Shown here in pieces: positions 46,051 through 54,591 of a DNA stretch of 64,000 bases. Under the pieces are notes generated by a model. It searched no databases. It had not been told where the DNA came from and saw only the letters and a program-made list of their open reading frames with translations. Location: the NCBI GenBank assembly GCA_023480665.1, contig JAMCWR010000073.1, positions 1-64,000 on the forward strand, read 5' to 3'. The translations under genes were made by a program, and so were the position numbers. This DNA comes from Gammaproteobacteria bacterium. GTDB lineage: Bacteria > Pseudomonadota > Gammaproteobacteria > UBA9339. The first letter of the stretch is position 1, and every line of letters starts with the position of its first letter.

Positions 46051-48108
46051 GTGCGCAAATTCATGAAAATATTTTTCAGCATAGTATTGGCGATTATTAT
46101 TTTGATTGCTGTAGCAATTGTAGTCGCAATAAAATTTATTAATCCTGATGATATTAAAAATACAATTGGGCAGCAGGTTTATGAGCAAACCAAGCGCCAG
46201 CTAGTTGTGAATGGCCCAGTACATCTTTCTTTTTTCCCTTGGCTTGGGATAAAAATTAATGATGTCGCATTAAGCAATACTGAAACTTTTAAAAACTCAA
46301 ATTTTGCGCGGGTTGGTGAAGTTGATATTCAGGTGCGATTGATCCCGCTTTTTTCGCATAAAATTGAAATCGGCAAATTAACTTTAAAAGATCTGGATTT
46401 AGTTTTAATTAAAAATAAAGCTGGATATAACACTTGGGATGGTTTATTGCCAAATTATTCTAATGCTAGTAATAGCGCAGGCGCAGGATTTTTTGCTGCG
46501 ACTTTTTTTATTTCTAACGTAAATATCAGAAATGGCAACATCGATTGGCAGAACAAACAAACGAAAAAATCCATTCAAATAAAAAACTTGAATTTAAGAA
46601 GCAATAATGTCGCTTTTGGCCAACCGTTTAATGTAGAGGCGGATTTTAAATTCAATTCCGCTATTCCAGAATTTGCTGGAGATTTAGATTTTCATGGCAA
46701 AATTACTTTAGCTGCTTTGAAAAAATACTTTGCATTTGAAGATTTAAAAATTACTGGCAAATTGTCTAGCCCCACTTTTGAGCGACCACTTGATTTTGAT
46801 GGTGGTGTGGATATTTTGGTTGATCTAAAACCGCAAGTCATGAATATAAATAATTTAAATCTACGCCTAGCAAATTTAAAAGTAAGCGGGTCAGCCAAAG
46901 GCATTAATATTTTAGATGCGCCAAATTTTATTGGCAAAATTAATGTTGCAACTTTTGATCCGAAAGTTTTATTGCGAACTTTTGGTTATACTGGTAATGC
47001 TGAATTTTGGCGCGATGCATCTTTAAAATTTAATTTTGAAACGACTTCGAAATTTTTAAAGCTACCCGTTTTAGAAGCAAATTTGGGGGATGTGACTTTA
47101 CGCGGTAACGCCAGTTACTCGCATTTTGATGCTAAAAACATTTTCTTTAACATTGATATTAATAAACTTGATTTTAGTCGTTTTGATTTGGATAAATTGC
47201 CAAAACAAAGCGCTGTATCTATGATTGTTCCAAGCGCTTTTGCTGCAAGTGCCACTGAAAAAAATTATTTACTTGAGGCGCTGCGCCTAGTCAAATTAAA
47301 TGGTGATTTAAAGGTTGGTTCGCTAAAAGTATCTAATTTGCATTTAGCGAATTTTAGCACTGAAATTATCGGGAATTTTGGGTTGATAACTTGTGCGCCA
47401 ATGAGTTTTGCGCTTTATCAAGGAAAGGGGCGCGGCTCTGTGGTGATAGACGAACGTGAATCGGTCCCAAGGTTTATCATAAAAACATCATTGTCTGGAA
47501 TCGCGCTGCAACCGTTTATGGCTGAATTAGCTAATATTAATTCTTTATCTGGAGTTGCTGCGCTTGATGCTGCAGTGACATTACATGGCAAAACCCAGAA
47601 TGAATTTGTGCGAAGCTTGACTGGAACCGGAAAGGTTATGGTGACAAATGGTGTTTTACATGGGGTTGATTTAGTTTACGAAGTAAATCGCTCAAGCGCT
47701 GTGCTTAATCACAGGCCACTACCAGAGGCTCCAAAAACCCCGAAAACTGATTTTGGTAAATTAGATGCTAACTTCAACATTGTAAATGGAATTTTAAGCA
47801 ATAATGATTTATTAATTCAGGCTCAAGAGTTTAAGGCAAATGGGCAGGGGACAGTTAACTTAGTTAATCAAACCTTAGATTATTTATTAACCGCACAAAG
47901 TATGCATGATGCAAACTTTTATGTCCCAATTCGAATCACAAATACTTTTAGTCATCCTGTGGTTCGTCCCGATATAGCGGTATTGCTGCAACATACGCTT
48001 AAAACTGAAGTAAAGAAGCAAATTGAGCAACAACTTGAAAAAAATAAAATACCAAAAGAAATAATTAATGCATTACCTTTGGATAAAATTTTGGGACAAA
48101 AACCTTGA
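46051..48108 (+). CDS. AsmA family envelope protein
   Basis: A 685-residue AsmA-like protein: an N-terminal transmembrane helix (about 5-28) anchors it in the inner membrane, and a long periplasmic beta-rich body follows. IKINDVALSNTETFK and the early VNGPVHLSFFPWLGIKI stretch match the AsmA N-terminal domain. The C-terminal GTGKVMVTNGVLHGVDL and ANFNIVNGILSNNDLLI match the conserved AsmA ending. AsmA proteins are bridge-like and thought to help lipid transport or outer-membrane protein assembly. The GTG at 46051 is the likely start; the ATG at 46063 is an alternative. It lies between two tRNA genes. Confidence 0.88.
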   Translation: MRKFMKIFFSIVLAIIILIAVAIVVAIKFINPDDIKNTIGQQVYEQTKRQLVVNGPVHLSFFPWLGIKINDVALSNTETFKNSNFARVGEVDIQVRLIPLFSHKIEIGKLTLKDLDLVLIKNKAGYNTWDGLLPNYSNASNSAGAGFFAATFFISNVNIRNGNIDWQNKQTKKSIQIKNLNLRSNNVAFGQPFNVEADFKFNSAIPEFAGDLDFHGKITLAALKKYFAFEDLKITGKLSSPTFERPLDFDGGVDILVDLKPQVMNINNLNLRLANLKVSGSAKGINILDAPNFIGKINVATFDPKVLLRTFGYTGNAEFWRDASLKFNFETTSKFLKLPVLEANLGDVTLRGNASYSHFDAKNIFFNIDINKLDFSRFDLDKLPKQSAVSMIVPSAFAASATEKNYLLEALRLVKLNGDLKVGSLKVSNLHLANFSTEIIGNFGLITCAPMSFALYQGKGRGSVVIDERESVPRFIIKTSLSGIALQPFMAELANINSLSGVAALDAAVTLHGKTQNEFVRSLTGTGKVMVTNGVLHGVDLVYEVNRSSAVLNHRPLPEAPKTPKTDFGKLDANFNIVNGILSNNDLLIQAQEFKANGQGTVNLVNQTLDYLLTAQSMHDANFYVPIRITNTFSHPVVRPDIAVLLQHTLKTEVKKQIEQQLEKNKIPKEIINALPLDKILGQKP

Positions 48109-48177
48109 CTTAGTTTGCAATTAAATATTTAATTGCAAACTCAAAACGTTACACTGTAGTAGTGTAATCTAAAACAC

Positions 48178-48253
<76 letters not shown>

Positions 48254-48380
48254 TTCACCTAGGGCTTGCTCGCAAAATATGCTCGCTGCGCACCTAGGCT
48301 AGTAAAGTAATACGCACGCTTTGCGTGCTATATTTGTCGCAAAAAACGCGATTTATTTTTTTAAATAAAAATGCATTTCC

Positions 48381-48422
48381 GTAGGTTGGGTCAAGCGCGG
48401 GTTTTTTCGCGCGGACCCAACA
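48381..48422. repeat. REP-like palindrome, copy 4
   Basis: GTAGGTTGGGTCAAGCGCG and CGCGCGGACCCAACAT form a long stem around a T-rich loop, nearly the same as the element at 10363-10409. The stretch 48254-48380 also holds a GCACGC/GCGTGC hairpin near 48311-48325 and two CACCTAGG copies. No gene was seen in 48254-48598. Confidence 0.7.
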
Positions 48423-48504
48423 TCTTTTAATTTTTTCGAAACGACCCGCACACTTTTTGCGCAATGCAACAAACTATGTTTTCTTAGACTTAATTGAAGT
48501 TGCA

Positions 48505-48572
48505 AAAATGAAATAGGAGGCAAAATTCACCAATTTATTTTAGTTATTATTTATTTGGTAAATTGCCTCCTA
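48505..48572 (-). terminator. Long hairpin, probable terminator of the csrA operon
   Basis: TAGGAGGCAA (48514-48523) pairs perfectly with TTGCCTCCTA (48563-48572), and the stem extends inward over about ten further bases with one mismatch. On the minus strand it follows the csrA stop by 26 bases and is followed by a T-rich tract (TTTCATTTTT). Confidence 0.55.
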
Positions 48573-48598
48573 ATTTCAAATCGTCGAATTGCTGTTTT

Positions 48599-48820
48599 TT
48601 AAGTGCCCACTGTTTCATCGTTTGTAGGATTACCTCTATATTGATTTGCTAATTTTTCTTGAATACGTTGGTAAATTTCTTCTCGATGAACAGCGACGTC
48701 TTTTGGGGCATCAACACCGATACGAATTTGGCAACCTTTAATATTCAAAACAGTAACTTTTATATTATCACCGATAACAATTGCTTCACCGATACGCCGT
48801 GTGAGTATTAACATTTTCAT
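48599..48820 (-). CDS. csrA: Carbon storage regulator CsrA
   Basis: A 73-residue RNA-binding dimer that controls translation by binding GGA motifs in mRNA leaders. It starts [17 protein letters not shown] and has [10 protein letters not shown] with the key RNA-contact Arg. The start codon follows AGGAGATGAAA, itself a good CsrA target, so autoregulation is possible. In Legionella and Coxiella, CsrA switches between replicative and transmissive states (established). A second copy lies upstream in the same direction. Confidence 0.95.
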   Translation of the reverse strand: MKMLILTRRIGEAIVIGDNIKVTVLNIKGCQIRIGVDAPKDVAVHREEIYQRIQEKLANQYRGNPTNDETVGT

Positions 48821-48845
48821 CTCCTATATATTTTTTATAATCCCA

Positions 48846-49121
48846 TTACACCCATTTAGTTTTACAGTACAATTTAATTAGCGATAAATTAATTTTCGCG
48901 ATTGTTTTTGGCGGTTTTTCATTATGCATGAATAACCCCAGATCTTTCGTAGTAATACCGATGGCATCAGCTAAGTCGCATATACGCATTTTCTTCTCAA
49001 TTAAAAACCGTTGAATCATTTTAATAGTATTATTACTTGCAAAATCTGGTATTGTGAGTCTTCCCCAGCTTTGCTTGTAAATAGAAATTTTTGGATAATT
49101 AATGTTCGATTGTGTCGTCAT
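48846..49121 (-). CDS. Small helix-turn-helix protein between two csrA genes
   Basis: A 91-residue protein of unknown family. Residues about 33-80 ([25 protein letters not shown], continuing TTKDLGLF) look like an XRE-type helix-turn-helix domain: helix, turn with Gly-Ile, recognition helix. The N-terminal 30 residues are unrelated. Its start overlaps the end of the second csrA gene by 23 bases and it precedes the first csrA by 25, so all three are probably one operon. It may regulate that operon. Confidence 0.6.
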   Translation of the reverse strand: MTTQSNINYPKISIYKQSWGRLTIPDFASNNTIKMIQRFLIEKKMRICDLADAIGITTKDLGLFMHNEKPPKTIAKINLSLIKLYCKTKWV

Positions 49122-49341
49122 TTTCAGGTACCCCTTTTAAGCAAAGATTCTCTGATGTCTTTTTTAGTATTTTTTCGTTTATTTTTTGGTAAACCTCTTC
49201 ACGATTAACACTGACAGATTTTGGAGCAGCAATGCCTATTTTCGTATGAGAACCTTTGTAACCAAAAATTTTGATTTCGATTTTTTTGTCATTATCACAG
49301 ATGATTATTGATTCACCGATTTTTCTAGAAAGTACCAACAT
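49099..49341 (-). CDS. CsrA paralog
   Basis: An 80-residue second CsrA. It starts [17 protein letters not shown] and has [13 protein letters not shown] with the conserved Arg, so RNA binding is probably kept. It differs from the 73-residue copy in the middle strand ([25 protein letters not shown]) and has a longer tail. Paralogous CsrA proteins with an adjacent small regulator are known from integrative elements of Legionella. The ribosome-binding site is AAGGGGG. Confidence 0.88.
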   Translation of the reverse strand: MLVLSRKIGESIIICDNDKKIEIKIFGYKGSHTKIGIAAPKSVSVNREEVYQKINEKILKKTSENLCLKGVPENDDTIEH

Positions 49342-49509
49342 ATTCGCCCCCTTGTTCCTTATTATTAATAAGCAAGCAATTTTTTATTGGAGCAATTTTG
49401 AATGCATGGAAATAAAATAATCGTAGCAAGGAAGTAATAGCTAGTTTTTATTCGCTTAGATAATTTTCCCTTACATTTAAAATCGCTTCCGTTATTTAAA
49501 GTTATATGC

Positions 49510-49557
49510 TTAAAAAACTGGGAACAAAGCTTGTTAGTATTATTTATTTTGTTCCCA
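49510..49557 (-). terminator. Hairpin with T-tract, end of a possible small RNA
   Basis: TGGGAACAAA (49519-49528) and TTTGTTCCCA (49548-49557) pair perfectly; on the minus strand GTTTTTT follows. No gene lies upstream on that strand, so a non-coding transcript from roughly 49700 is possible. In the same stretch a TTCG-loop hairpin (near 49582-49600) and a GTTAC/GTAAC pair (49679-49700) are seen. Nothing coding was accepted in 49342-49804. Confidence 0.4.
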
Positions 49558-49804
49558 CCCCGTGCCATATGATGATAGGAGCAAGAGCCGAAGCCTTGCA
49601 ATTATTTTTATTATTGTTGCGTATATGAAAACATATGCAGTCTGAAATGCCTATATCAGCGTAGGGTGACGATTTTACGTTACAAAATTTGCTACGTAAC
49701 TGTGTACCCCAAATTACGATTTAAATAGTATGAAAAAATGTTATAGTAATTTTATTAATAATAAAAATAACAAATGAATATTGTAAATAGACTAAAGGTT
49801 TATT

Positions 49805-50470
49805 ATGAGAGTCCAGGATTGGAACAATTTTTGCAATGCAGAATTTTATGCAAAGCTAACTTCGAAAGAAATGGAAGAGTTAGCAAATGTTGCTGGGTTA
49901 AGCGATTGCCATGACTTGCAATTGATTATTCCACATATTATTAATGCTCAATCTGTTTTGGAGATTGGGGCCGGCAACGGCAGAGTCTTAAAATGTTTGA
50001 TTAAACATGGGTTCAGGGATATTTCCGCTATTGAACGAGATAGAAAATTTTGTGATATTTTAGGTAAGGAGTTTGGGAAAGATGTAGCTATTCATTGCAC
50101 AGACCTGCATAATTTTAATACTGAAAAAAAATTTGACGCAATACTTTGGCTTTGGTCTGGGATTGTTGATTTTTCTCGCGACGAACAATATACAATCTTG
50201 TCGCGTTTATCTTCACTACTTACCCCTGGAGGTGTTATTGCTATTGATACCGTTTCGCAAACACCGAAACCTTCGAAGTACTATGTATACATAAAGGGCA
50301 AAGATTATATCATTAAGATTGGTGACAAAATTATTTTTGGCTATAATCCATCAAGAACTGATATTAAAAAATATATCGAAGGATCAAACACTTATATTAA
50401 ATGCTCTAAAAAATACGCCACCATTTCTGGGCGAAAGCGGATATTTTATATTTTATCAAAAGCACTCTAA
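49805..50470 (+). CDS. Class I SAM-dependent methyltransferase, substrate unknown
   Basis: A 221-residue methyltransferase. Motif I is VLEIGAGNGRVLKCL, motif II ISAIERDRKF, followed by FDAILWLWSGIVDFS and LLTPGGVIAID as the post-motifs. The C-terminal 60 residues are basic and unlike common families. It stands alone downstream of the csrA region, with an end overlapping the convergent unknown gene by 4 bases. The substrate is not predictable. Confidence 0.75.
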   Translation: MRVQDWNNFCNAEFYAKLTSKEMEELANVAGLSDCHDLQLIIPHIINAQSVLEIGAGNGRVLKCLIKHGFRDISAIERDRKFCDILGKEFGKDVAIHCTDLHNFNTEKKFDAILWLWSGIVDFSRDEQYTILSRLSSLLTPGGVIAIDTVSQTPKPSKYYVYIKGKDYIIKIGDKIIFGYNPSRTDIKKYIEGSNTYIKCSKKYATISGRKRIFYILSKAL

Positions 50471-51804
50471 CTAAGCCTTGAAATACGAACACAACCCTTA
50501 AAGAATGCACTATTAATTGGAAAGTTTCCGCTTGTTTTGTTGGCTGATTGTAAGAATATTTGATCTGATAATAAAATATCCTTATCCTTGCTAATACCAT
50601 CAAAACCATCGCCAATGTCGGTATGAAAATACTCAAACTTTGAATTTTTTGAGCCATCATATAACGGTGTATTTGCAACATTGTACTCATTTGCTGTAAT
50701 TAACCTTATACAATTGTTTAACATATTGCGCACTTCTAGGATATCATCAATAAAGCTATCTCGTAGCCTAGATTTTTGCCAAAATTCCAAAAGAGTTGCG
50801 TAACTAAAAGAATAATACACAGGATTACAATGTGGGCTTTTGGGGTCGATTACACCCGGGTGCATTATTATTGGAGCATACTTTGTTTTATAAATATCAA
50901 TATAAATATTTTGCAATGCTGTTATTGGCGCGGCGGTATTATCAACTGCAGGAACAAATCCCGGAGCCTCACCAATACTTATAGCTAGCAAATGCTTTAC
51001 TGTGCTAAAAATATATGGAGATACTTTTATTTCCAGCTTTCTTTGCATCAAAGTAAAAATTATATTCCAAAGAAAAATATTACGCCAATAATCACTTCCA
51101 TCCCATACTTTTTGAAACAAATAATTATTGAATTCTAACCATGCTTTATCATTCAAGTGACTAAACCATTCTTTTGAAAAAAACAAAATCTCAATAAACC
51201 ATTCATCAGGAAAAAACTTGCTATTTGCTAGTTGTCTGAACATCTCCCAGTGATTAACGAAGTTTTTTGGAGCTTCCTTATCAAGTGAAAACATTTTCTT
51301 TAATTTTTTATGTTTTTCACTTGTAGAAATTTTGGCGAGCATAAATATCGAACGCGCGCCAGCTGTCATATCCCAAATGAATGCTGGATGATGGGATGGC
51401 TGAACAGAATTTAATATACGAAATGCACCGAATATTGCCCCCGGTTTTATTAGATCAAAGATTGGCACTGTTCTATCTGGCAACGGGAGAAATATTTCTG
51501 CAGAATTATTAAGCAAAACCGATACCGGATTTGATAATAAATTATAATCTAAACTACTTCTGATATGCGGGTCAGTGTTGGCATCATCTATTGCAATTAA
51601 TTTACCACTCGGGTTTGGCAAATAAAGTTTGGATCTTTTTAAAATCTCATCGCCATAAAGATAGCGTGTTTTAAAAATTGTATGTTTTTTGTTTGGATTT
51701 AAGTTGTCGATGATTTTTGTTAAGCGAGGATTTACTTTAATAAGATCTTTCCTTGCTTCGCTCCAGTCAAGTTCAATAATACTTGCTTTTAATCTCTCGC
51801 TCAT
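50467..51804 (-). CDS. Unrecognised 445-residue protein
   Basis: No family was recognised. It has no signal peptide or clear transmembrane helix. The first 120 residues are Lys/Asp/Leu-rich; a segment HPAFIWDMTAGARSIFMLAK is followed by an aromatic-rich helical middle (KEWFSHLNDKAWLEF, WDGSDYWRNIFLWN). A Pro/Ser region (HPGVIDPKSPHCNPVYYSFS) precedes a helical ending. Codons look normal for a real gene, with ATG at 51804. It ends against the methyltransferase gene and starts about 290 bases from the transsulfuration gene. It could be an enzyme or an effector; neither is supported. Confidence 0.55.
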   Translation of the reverse strand: MSERLKASIIELDWSEARKDLIKVNPRLTKIIDNLNPNKKHTIFKTRYLYGDEILKRSKLYLPNPSGKLIAIDDANTDPHIRSSLDYNLLSNPVSVLLNNSAEIFLPLPDRTVPIFDLIKPGAIFGAFRILNSVQPSHHPAFIWDMTAGARSIFMLAKISTSEKHKKLKKMFSLDKEAPKNFVNHWEMFRQLANSKFFPDEWFIEILFFSKEWFSHLNDKAWLEFNNYLFQKVWDGSDYWRNIFLWNIIFTLMQRKLEIKVSPYIFSTVKHLLAISIGEAPGFVPAVDNTAAPITALQNIYIDIYKTKYAPIIMHPGVIDPKSPHCNPVYYSFSYATLLEFWQKSRLRDSFIDDILEVRNMLNNCIRLITANEYNVANTPLYDGSKNSKFEYFHTDIGDGFDGISKDKDILLSDQIFLQSANKTSGNFPINSAFFKGCVRISRLS

Positions 51805-52035
51805 AATTTTTTAACTATTCATGGCTAATAAACATTAAGTTTTTGTTAATGATAATATAAATATACTTAATGGACAATAATAATTCGGGTTTTCGTTTAA
51901 AAGGTAATGTAATTTTGTAGCGCGGTTAGTGAATGGTAATGAGTCGTCGTTAATTGACATTGAGCCTACTTAAAGTATAATTTTTTAACTTATTTTGTGG
52001 CATCAAGCTATTCATTAATTTAAAGCAAAATTGCT

Positions 52036-52041
52036 TATAAT
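52036..52041 (+). promoter_or_regulatory. Probable -10 box of the transsulfuration gene
   Basis: A perfect TATAAT lies 57 bases before the ATG at 52099, inside a small AGCAAAATTGCT palindrome. No strong -35 was seen. Confidence 0.35.
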
Positions 52042-52098
52042 TGGTTCTTTTGAGTTGTAAATCTCTACCTTTGCAAAAACCTAAATTACGAGGAAATA

Positions 52099-53277
52099 AT
52101 GAAAATCAATACTGTTGCAATTCATGGCGCTCATGTAGAAAAACACAATAATGCTGGCAAACCAGTTATCACCCCAATTTATCAAACGAGTACTTTTTGT
52201 CTTGGCGAGCATGAATATGCCAACATTCAAAACAAAAATATGCGTGCTATTGATTTTTATACCAGATGCGGAAATCCAACTTTACGTCATAGCGCAAAGT
52301 TGTTTGCGGATTTGCATGGCGCTGAGTGCGGTGAAATTTTTGCTAGTGGTTTAGGCGCTGTTTCAGCAAGTTTGTTAACTTTTTTAGCAGCAGGTGATTC
52401 AATTGTCACCGGGTTAGATATTTATGGCGGTTCTGTTGTTTTGATAAATAAAGAACTTACTAGGCTAGGCATCGAAGTAATTAATGTGAACTTCGAAGAT
52501 ATTGCCGCAGTTCGCAAGGCAATTAAACCAAACACAAAAGTGCTTTATTATGAAACAATCACCAACCCATTATTAAAAGTTCCTAATGTTCCAGCTATTG
52601 CTAAAATCAGCAAAGAATTAGGCATTAAATTTATTCTCGATAACACCTTTGCTACTGCATATAACTTTTTACCGTTGCAGCATGGTGTAGATTTGGTTCT
52701 TGAATCAAGCACTAAATATCTTAGTGGGCATTCAGATTGTATTGGTGGTTATGTTGCAGGCTCAAATGAATTAATGAGCAAGGTTTGGCAAACATCAATT
52801 TCTTTTGGTGCTTCGGCAGATCCTTTTGCCGCATTTTTAGTTGAGCGTGGGATGAAAACTTTGCCCTTGAGAATGGAACAGCATAACAAAAATGCCCAAA
52901 AAGTCGCCAATTTTTTAGTAACACATCCTGCAATTGAAAAAGTTTACTACCCAGGCCTAGCAACTCACGCAAGTCATACTTTAGCAAAAACTTTACTCAA
53001 GGGTTTTGGTGGGATGATTTCCATGGTTTTGAAGGGTGGTAATGCGGCAGGGTTAAAATTTATGCAACAATTGAAATTGCCAGCGCAGGCAGTTTCATTA
53101 GGCGGAGTTGAATCACTAATTTCCATGCCATTTAACACATCTCATTCTTCTTTAACTGATGAACAACGCGCACAAGTAGAGATTGTACCAGGATTTGTTC
53201 GGCTTTCAGTTGGTATTGAAGATGCAGAAGATTTAATTCAAGATCTCAAGCAAAGTTTAGATGCGATTTGTCGTTAA
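52099..53277 (+). CDS. PLP-dependent transsulfuration enzyme (cystathionine lyase/synthase family)
   Basis: A 392-residue Cys/Met metabolism PLP enzyme. It has FYTRCGNPTLRH near residues 54-65, the PLP Lys in ESSTKYLSGHSD, and SLGGVESLISMPFNTSHSS at the C-terminus. The segment DIYGGS has Gly where methionine gamma-lyases usually have a Cys, so a cystathionine gamma-lyase, beta-lyase or gamma-synthase role is more likely. The exact reaction cannot be fixed from sequence. galU follows within 25 bases. Confidence 0.85.
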   Translation: MKINTVAIHGAHVEKHNNAGKPVITPIYQTSTFCLGEHEYANIQNKNMRAIDFYTRCGNPTLRHSAKLFADLHGAECGEIFASGLGAVSASLLTFLAAGDSIVTGLDIYGGSVVLINKELTRLGIEVINVNFEDIAAVRKAIKPNTKVLYYETITNPLLKVPNVPAIAKISKELGIKFILDNTFATAYNFLPLQHGVDLVLESSTKYLSGHSDCIGGYVAGSNELMSKVWQTSISFGASADPFAAFLVERGMKTLPLRMEQHNKNAQKVANFLVTHPAIEKVYYPGLATHASHTLAKTLLKGFGGMISMVLKGGNAAGLKFMQQLKLPAQAVSLGGVESLISMPFNTSHSSLTDEQRAQVEIVPGFVRLSVGIEDAEDLIQDLKQSLDAICR

Positions 53278-53301
53278 TTGATCAGTAGATTAGGAGTGTC
53301 A

Positions 53302-54189
53302 ATGAGTATAAAAATTCAAAAAGCAGTGTTTCCAGTAGCAGGACTTGGCACAAGATTTTTACCTGCCACTAAGGCAAACCCAAAGGAAATGTTACCGATT
53401 GTAGATAAACCATTAATTCAATATGCAGCAGAAGAGGCTGCCGCTGCAGGCATTAAGCAATTGATTTTTGTTACAAGCTCAAGCAAGCGATCTATTGAAG
53501 ACCATTTTGATACCAATTACGAGCTTGAAGCAAAGCTTGTCGAAAGCGGTAAAAATGAACTGTTAAAAATTGTACAAAATATTTTGCCTCCTGGCGTATC
53601 TTGCGTATATGTAAGACAACACAACCCGCTTGGACTTGGGCATGCGGTGTGGTGTGCAAAAGATGTTGTTGGCAATGAACCATTCGCAGTATTGTTAGCC
53701 GATGATTTAATTGCAGGTAAACCTAAGACATGCTTGGAACAAATGATTGAGCTTTATGCAAAAGTGCAAAGCTCAGTGCTTGCGATCCAATATGTGCCAA
53801 CATCTGAAACGGAAAAATATGGTATCGTAGGTTTAGCAAGCTCTGAGCTCAAGTCCGGTGAGCATACCAAATTGACTACAATTATTGAAAAACCAAAGCT
53901 TAAAGATGCGCCGTCAAATTTTGCTTCAATTGGTCGCTATATTTTACAGCCCAGAATTTTTGATTTCTTAGGTCATGCACTTAAAGGTCGGTTTGGGGAA
54001 ATTCAATTATCCGAGGCAATTGATAAATTAATCATGGAACAAGATGTATTTGGCTATGTTTTTCATGGCGAGCGATTTGATTGTGGTAGTAAGCTTGGAT
54101 ATTTAGAAGCGACAATTTCTTTTGCGCGCAAGCATCCAGAAATTGGTCAACGTTTTGAAAAGTATCTGCAACAGGTAGTGTGCAAATAA
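53302..54189 (+). CDS. galU: UTP-glucose-1-phosphate uridylyltransferase
   Basis: Makes UDP-glucose for surface polysaccharides. The 295-residue protein has FPVAGLGTRFLPATKANPK, the Asp in LLADDLIAG, the EKPK motif (TTIIEKPKL) and FDCGSKLGYLEA. The ATG at 53302, preceded by TAGGAG, gives the usual start; an in-frame TTG at 53278 is less likely. Confidence 0.95.
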   Translation: MSIKIQKAVFPVAGLGTRFLPATKANPKEMLPIVDKPLIQYAAEEAAAAGIKQLIFVTSSSKRSIEDHFDTNYELEAKLVESGKNELLKIVQNILPPGVSCVYVRQHNPLGLGHAVWCAKDVVGNEPFAVLLADDLIAGKPKTCLEQMIELYAKVQSSVLAIQYVPTSETEKYGIVGLASSELKSGEHTKLTTIIEKPKLKDAPSNFASIGRYILQPRIFDFLGHALKGRFGEIQLSEAIDKLIMEQDVFGYVFHGERFDCGSKLGYLEATISFARKHPEIGQRFEKYLQQVVCK

Positions 54190-54253
54190 ATTCAATACAG
54201 ATAAAAACACTGTATTGTGGAACTAAAAAGCTCTGAATTACAATCCGTATAAT

Positions 54254-54583
54254 ATGAGAGCTAATTTTGGTTTTTCCATAATTGAAGTATTGATTGCAAT
54301 TGTGATCCTGTCTTTTGGATTGCTTGGTGTTATTGGCCTTGAAACTGTCTCCTTGCAACGTTCACGCGCAGCATATTATCGAACTGAAGCTGCAGTCTTT
54401 GTTAATAATATAGTCGCTCAAGCAAGTGTAGGCGATAGCGACTGCCGCCCTTGGCTGTTACTTGCCGAAAACATTCTTCCACAAGCAGTTTTAAAATGTG
54501 CGCTTTCATCGGATAGTTATAAAATTTCATTGTGTTGGAATATGCATCTTGCTGATGAAGAATGCATCAGCGCATCTAGTTAA
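54254..54583 (+). CDS. pilV: Type IV pilus minor pilin PilV
   Basis: A 109-residue prepilin. The class III signal is MRANFG followed by FSIIEVLIAIVILSFGLLG, with the conserved Glu5 of the mature helix. It is short, and the C-terminal region is Cys-rich (CRPW, LCW, CIS). It belongs to the pilV-pilW-pilX minor pilin group that primes pilus assembly. The three genes are closely spaced and probably co-transcribed. Confidence 0.82.
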   Translation: MRANFGFSIIEVLIAIVILSFGLLGVIGLETVSLQRSRAAYYRTEAAVFVNNIVAQASVGDSDCRPWLLLAENILPQAVLKCALSSDSYKISLCWNMHLADEECISASS

Positions 54584-54591
54584 TAAAGCAA

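Noticed and set aside
49365-49601. A 78-codon open frame on the minus strand between csrA and the methyltransferase
   Set aside because: Composition is random, no ribosome-binding site was seen, and it spans the strong terminator-like hairpin at 49519-49557.
49650-49680. ATCAGCGTAGGG as part of a TPP riboswitch
   Set aside because: The rest of the riboswitch core (CTGAGA and the GATCTGGATAATGC region) is absent and no thiamine gene is near.
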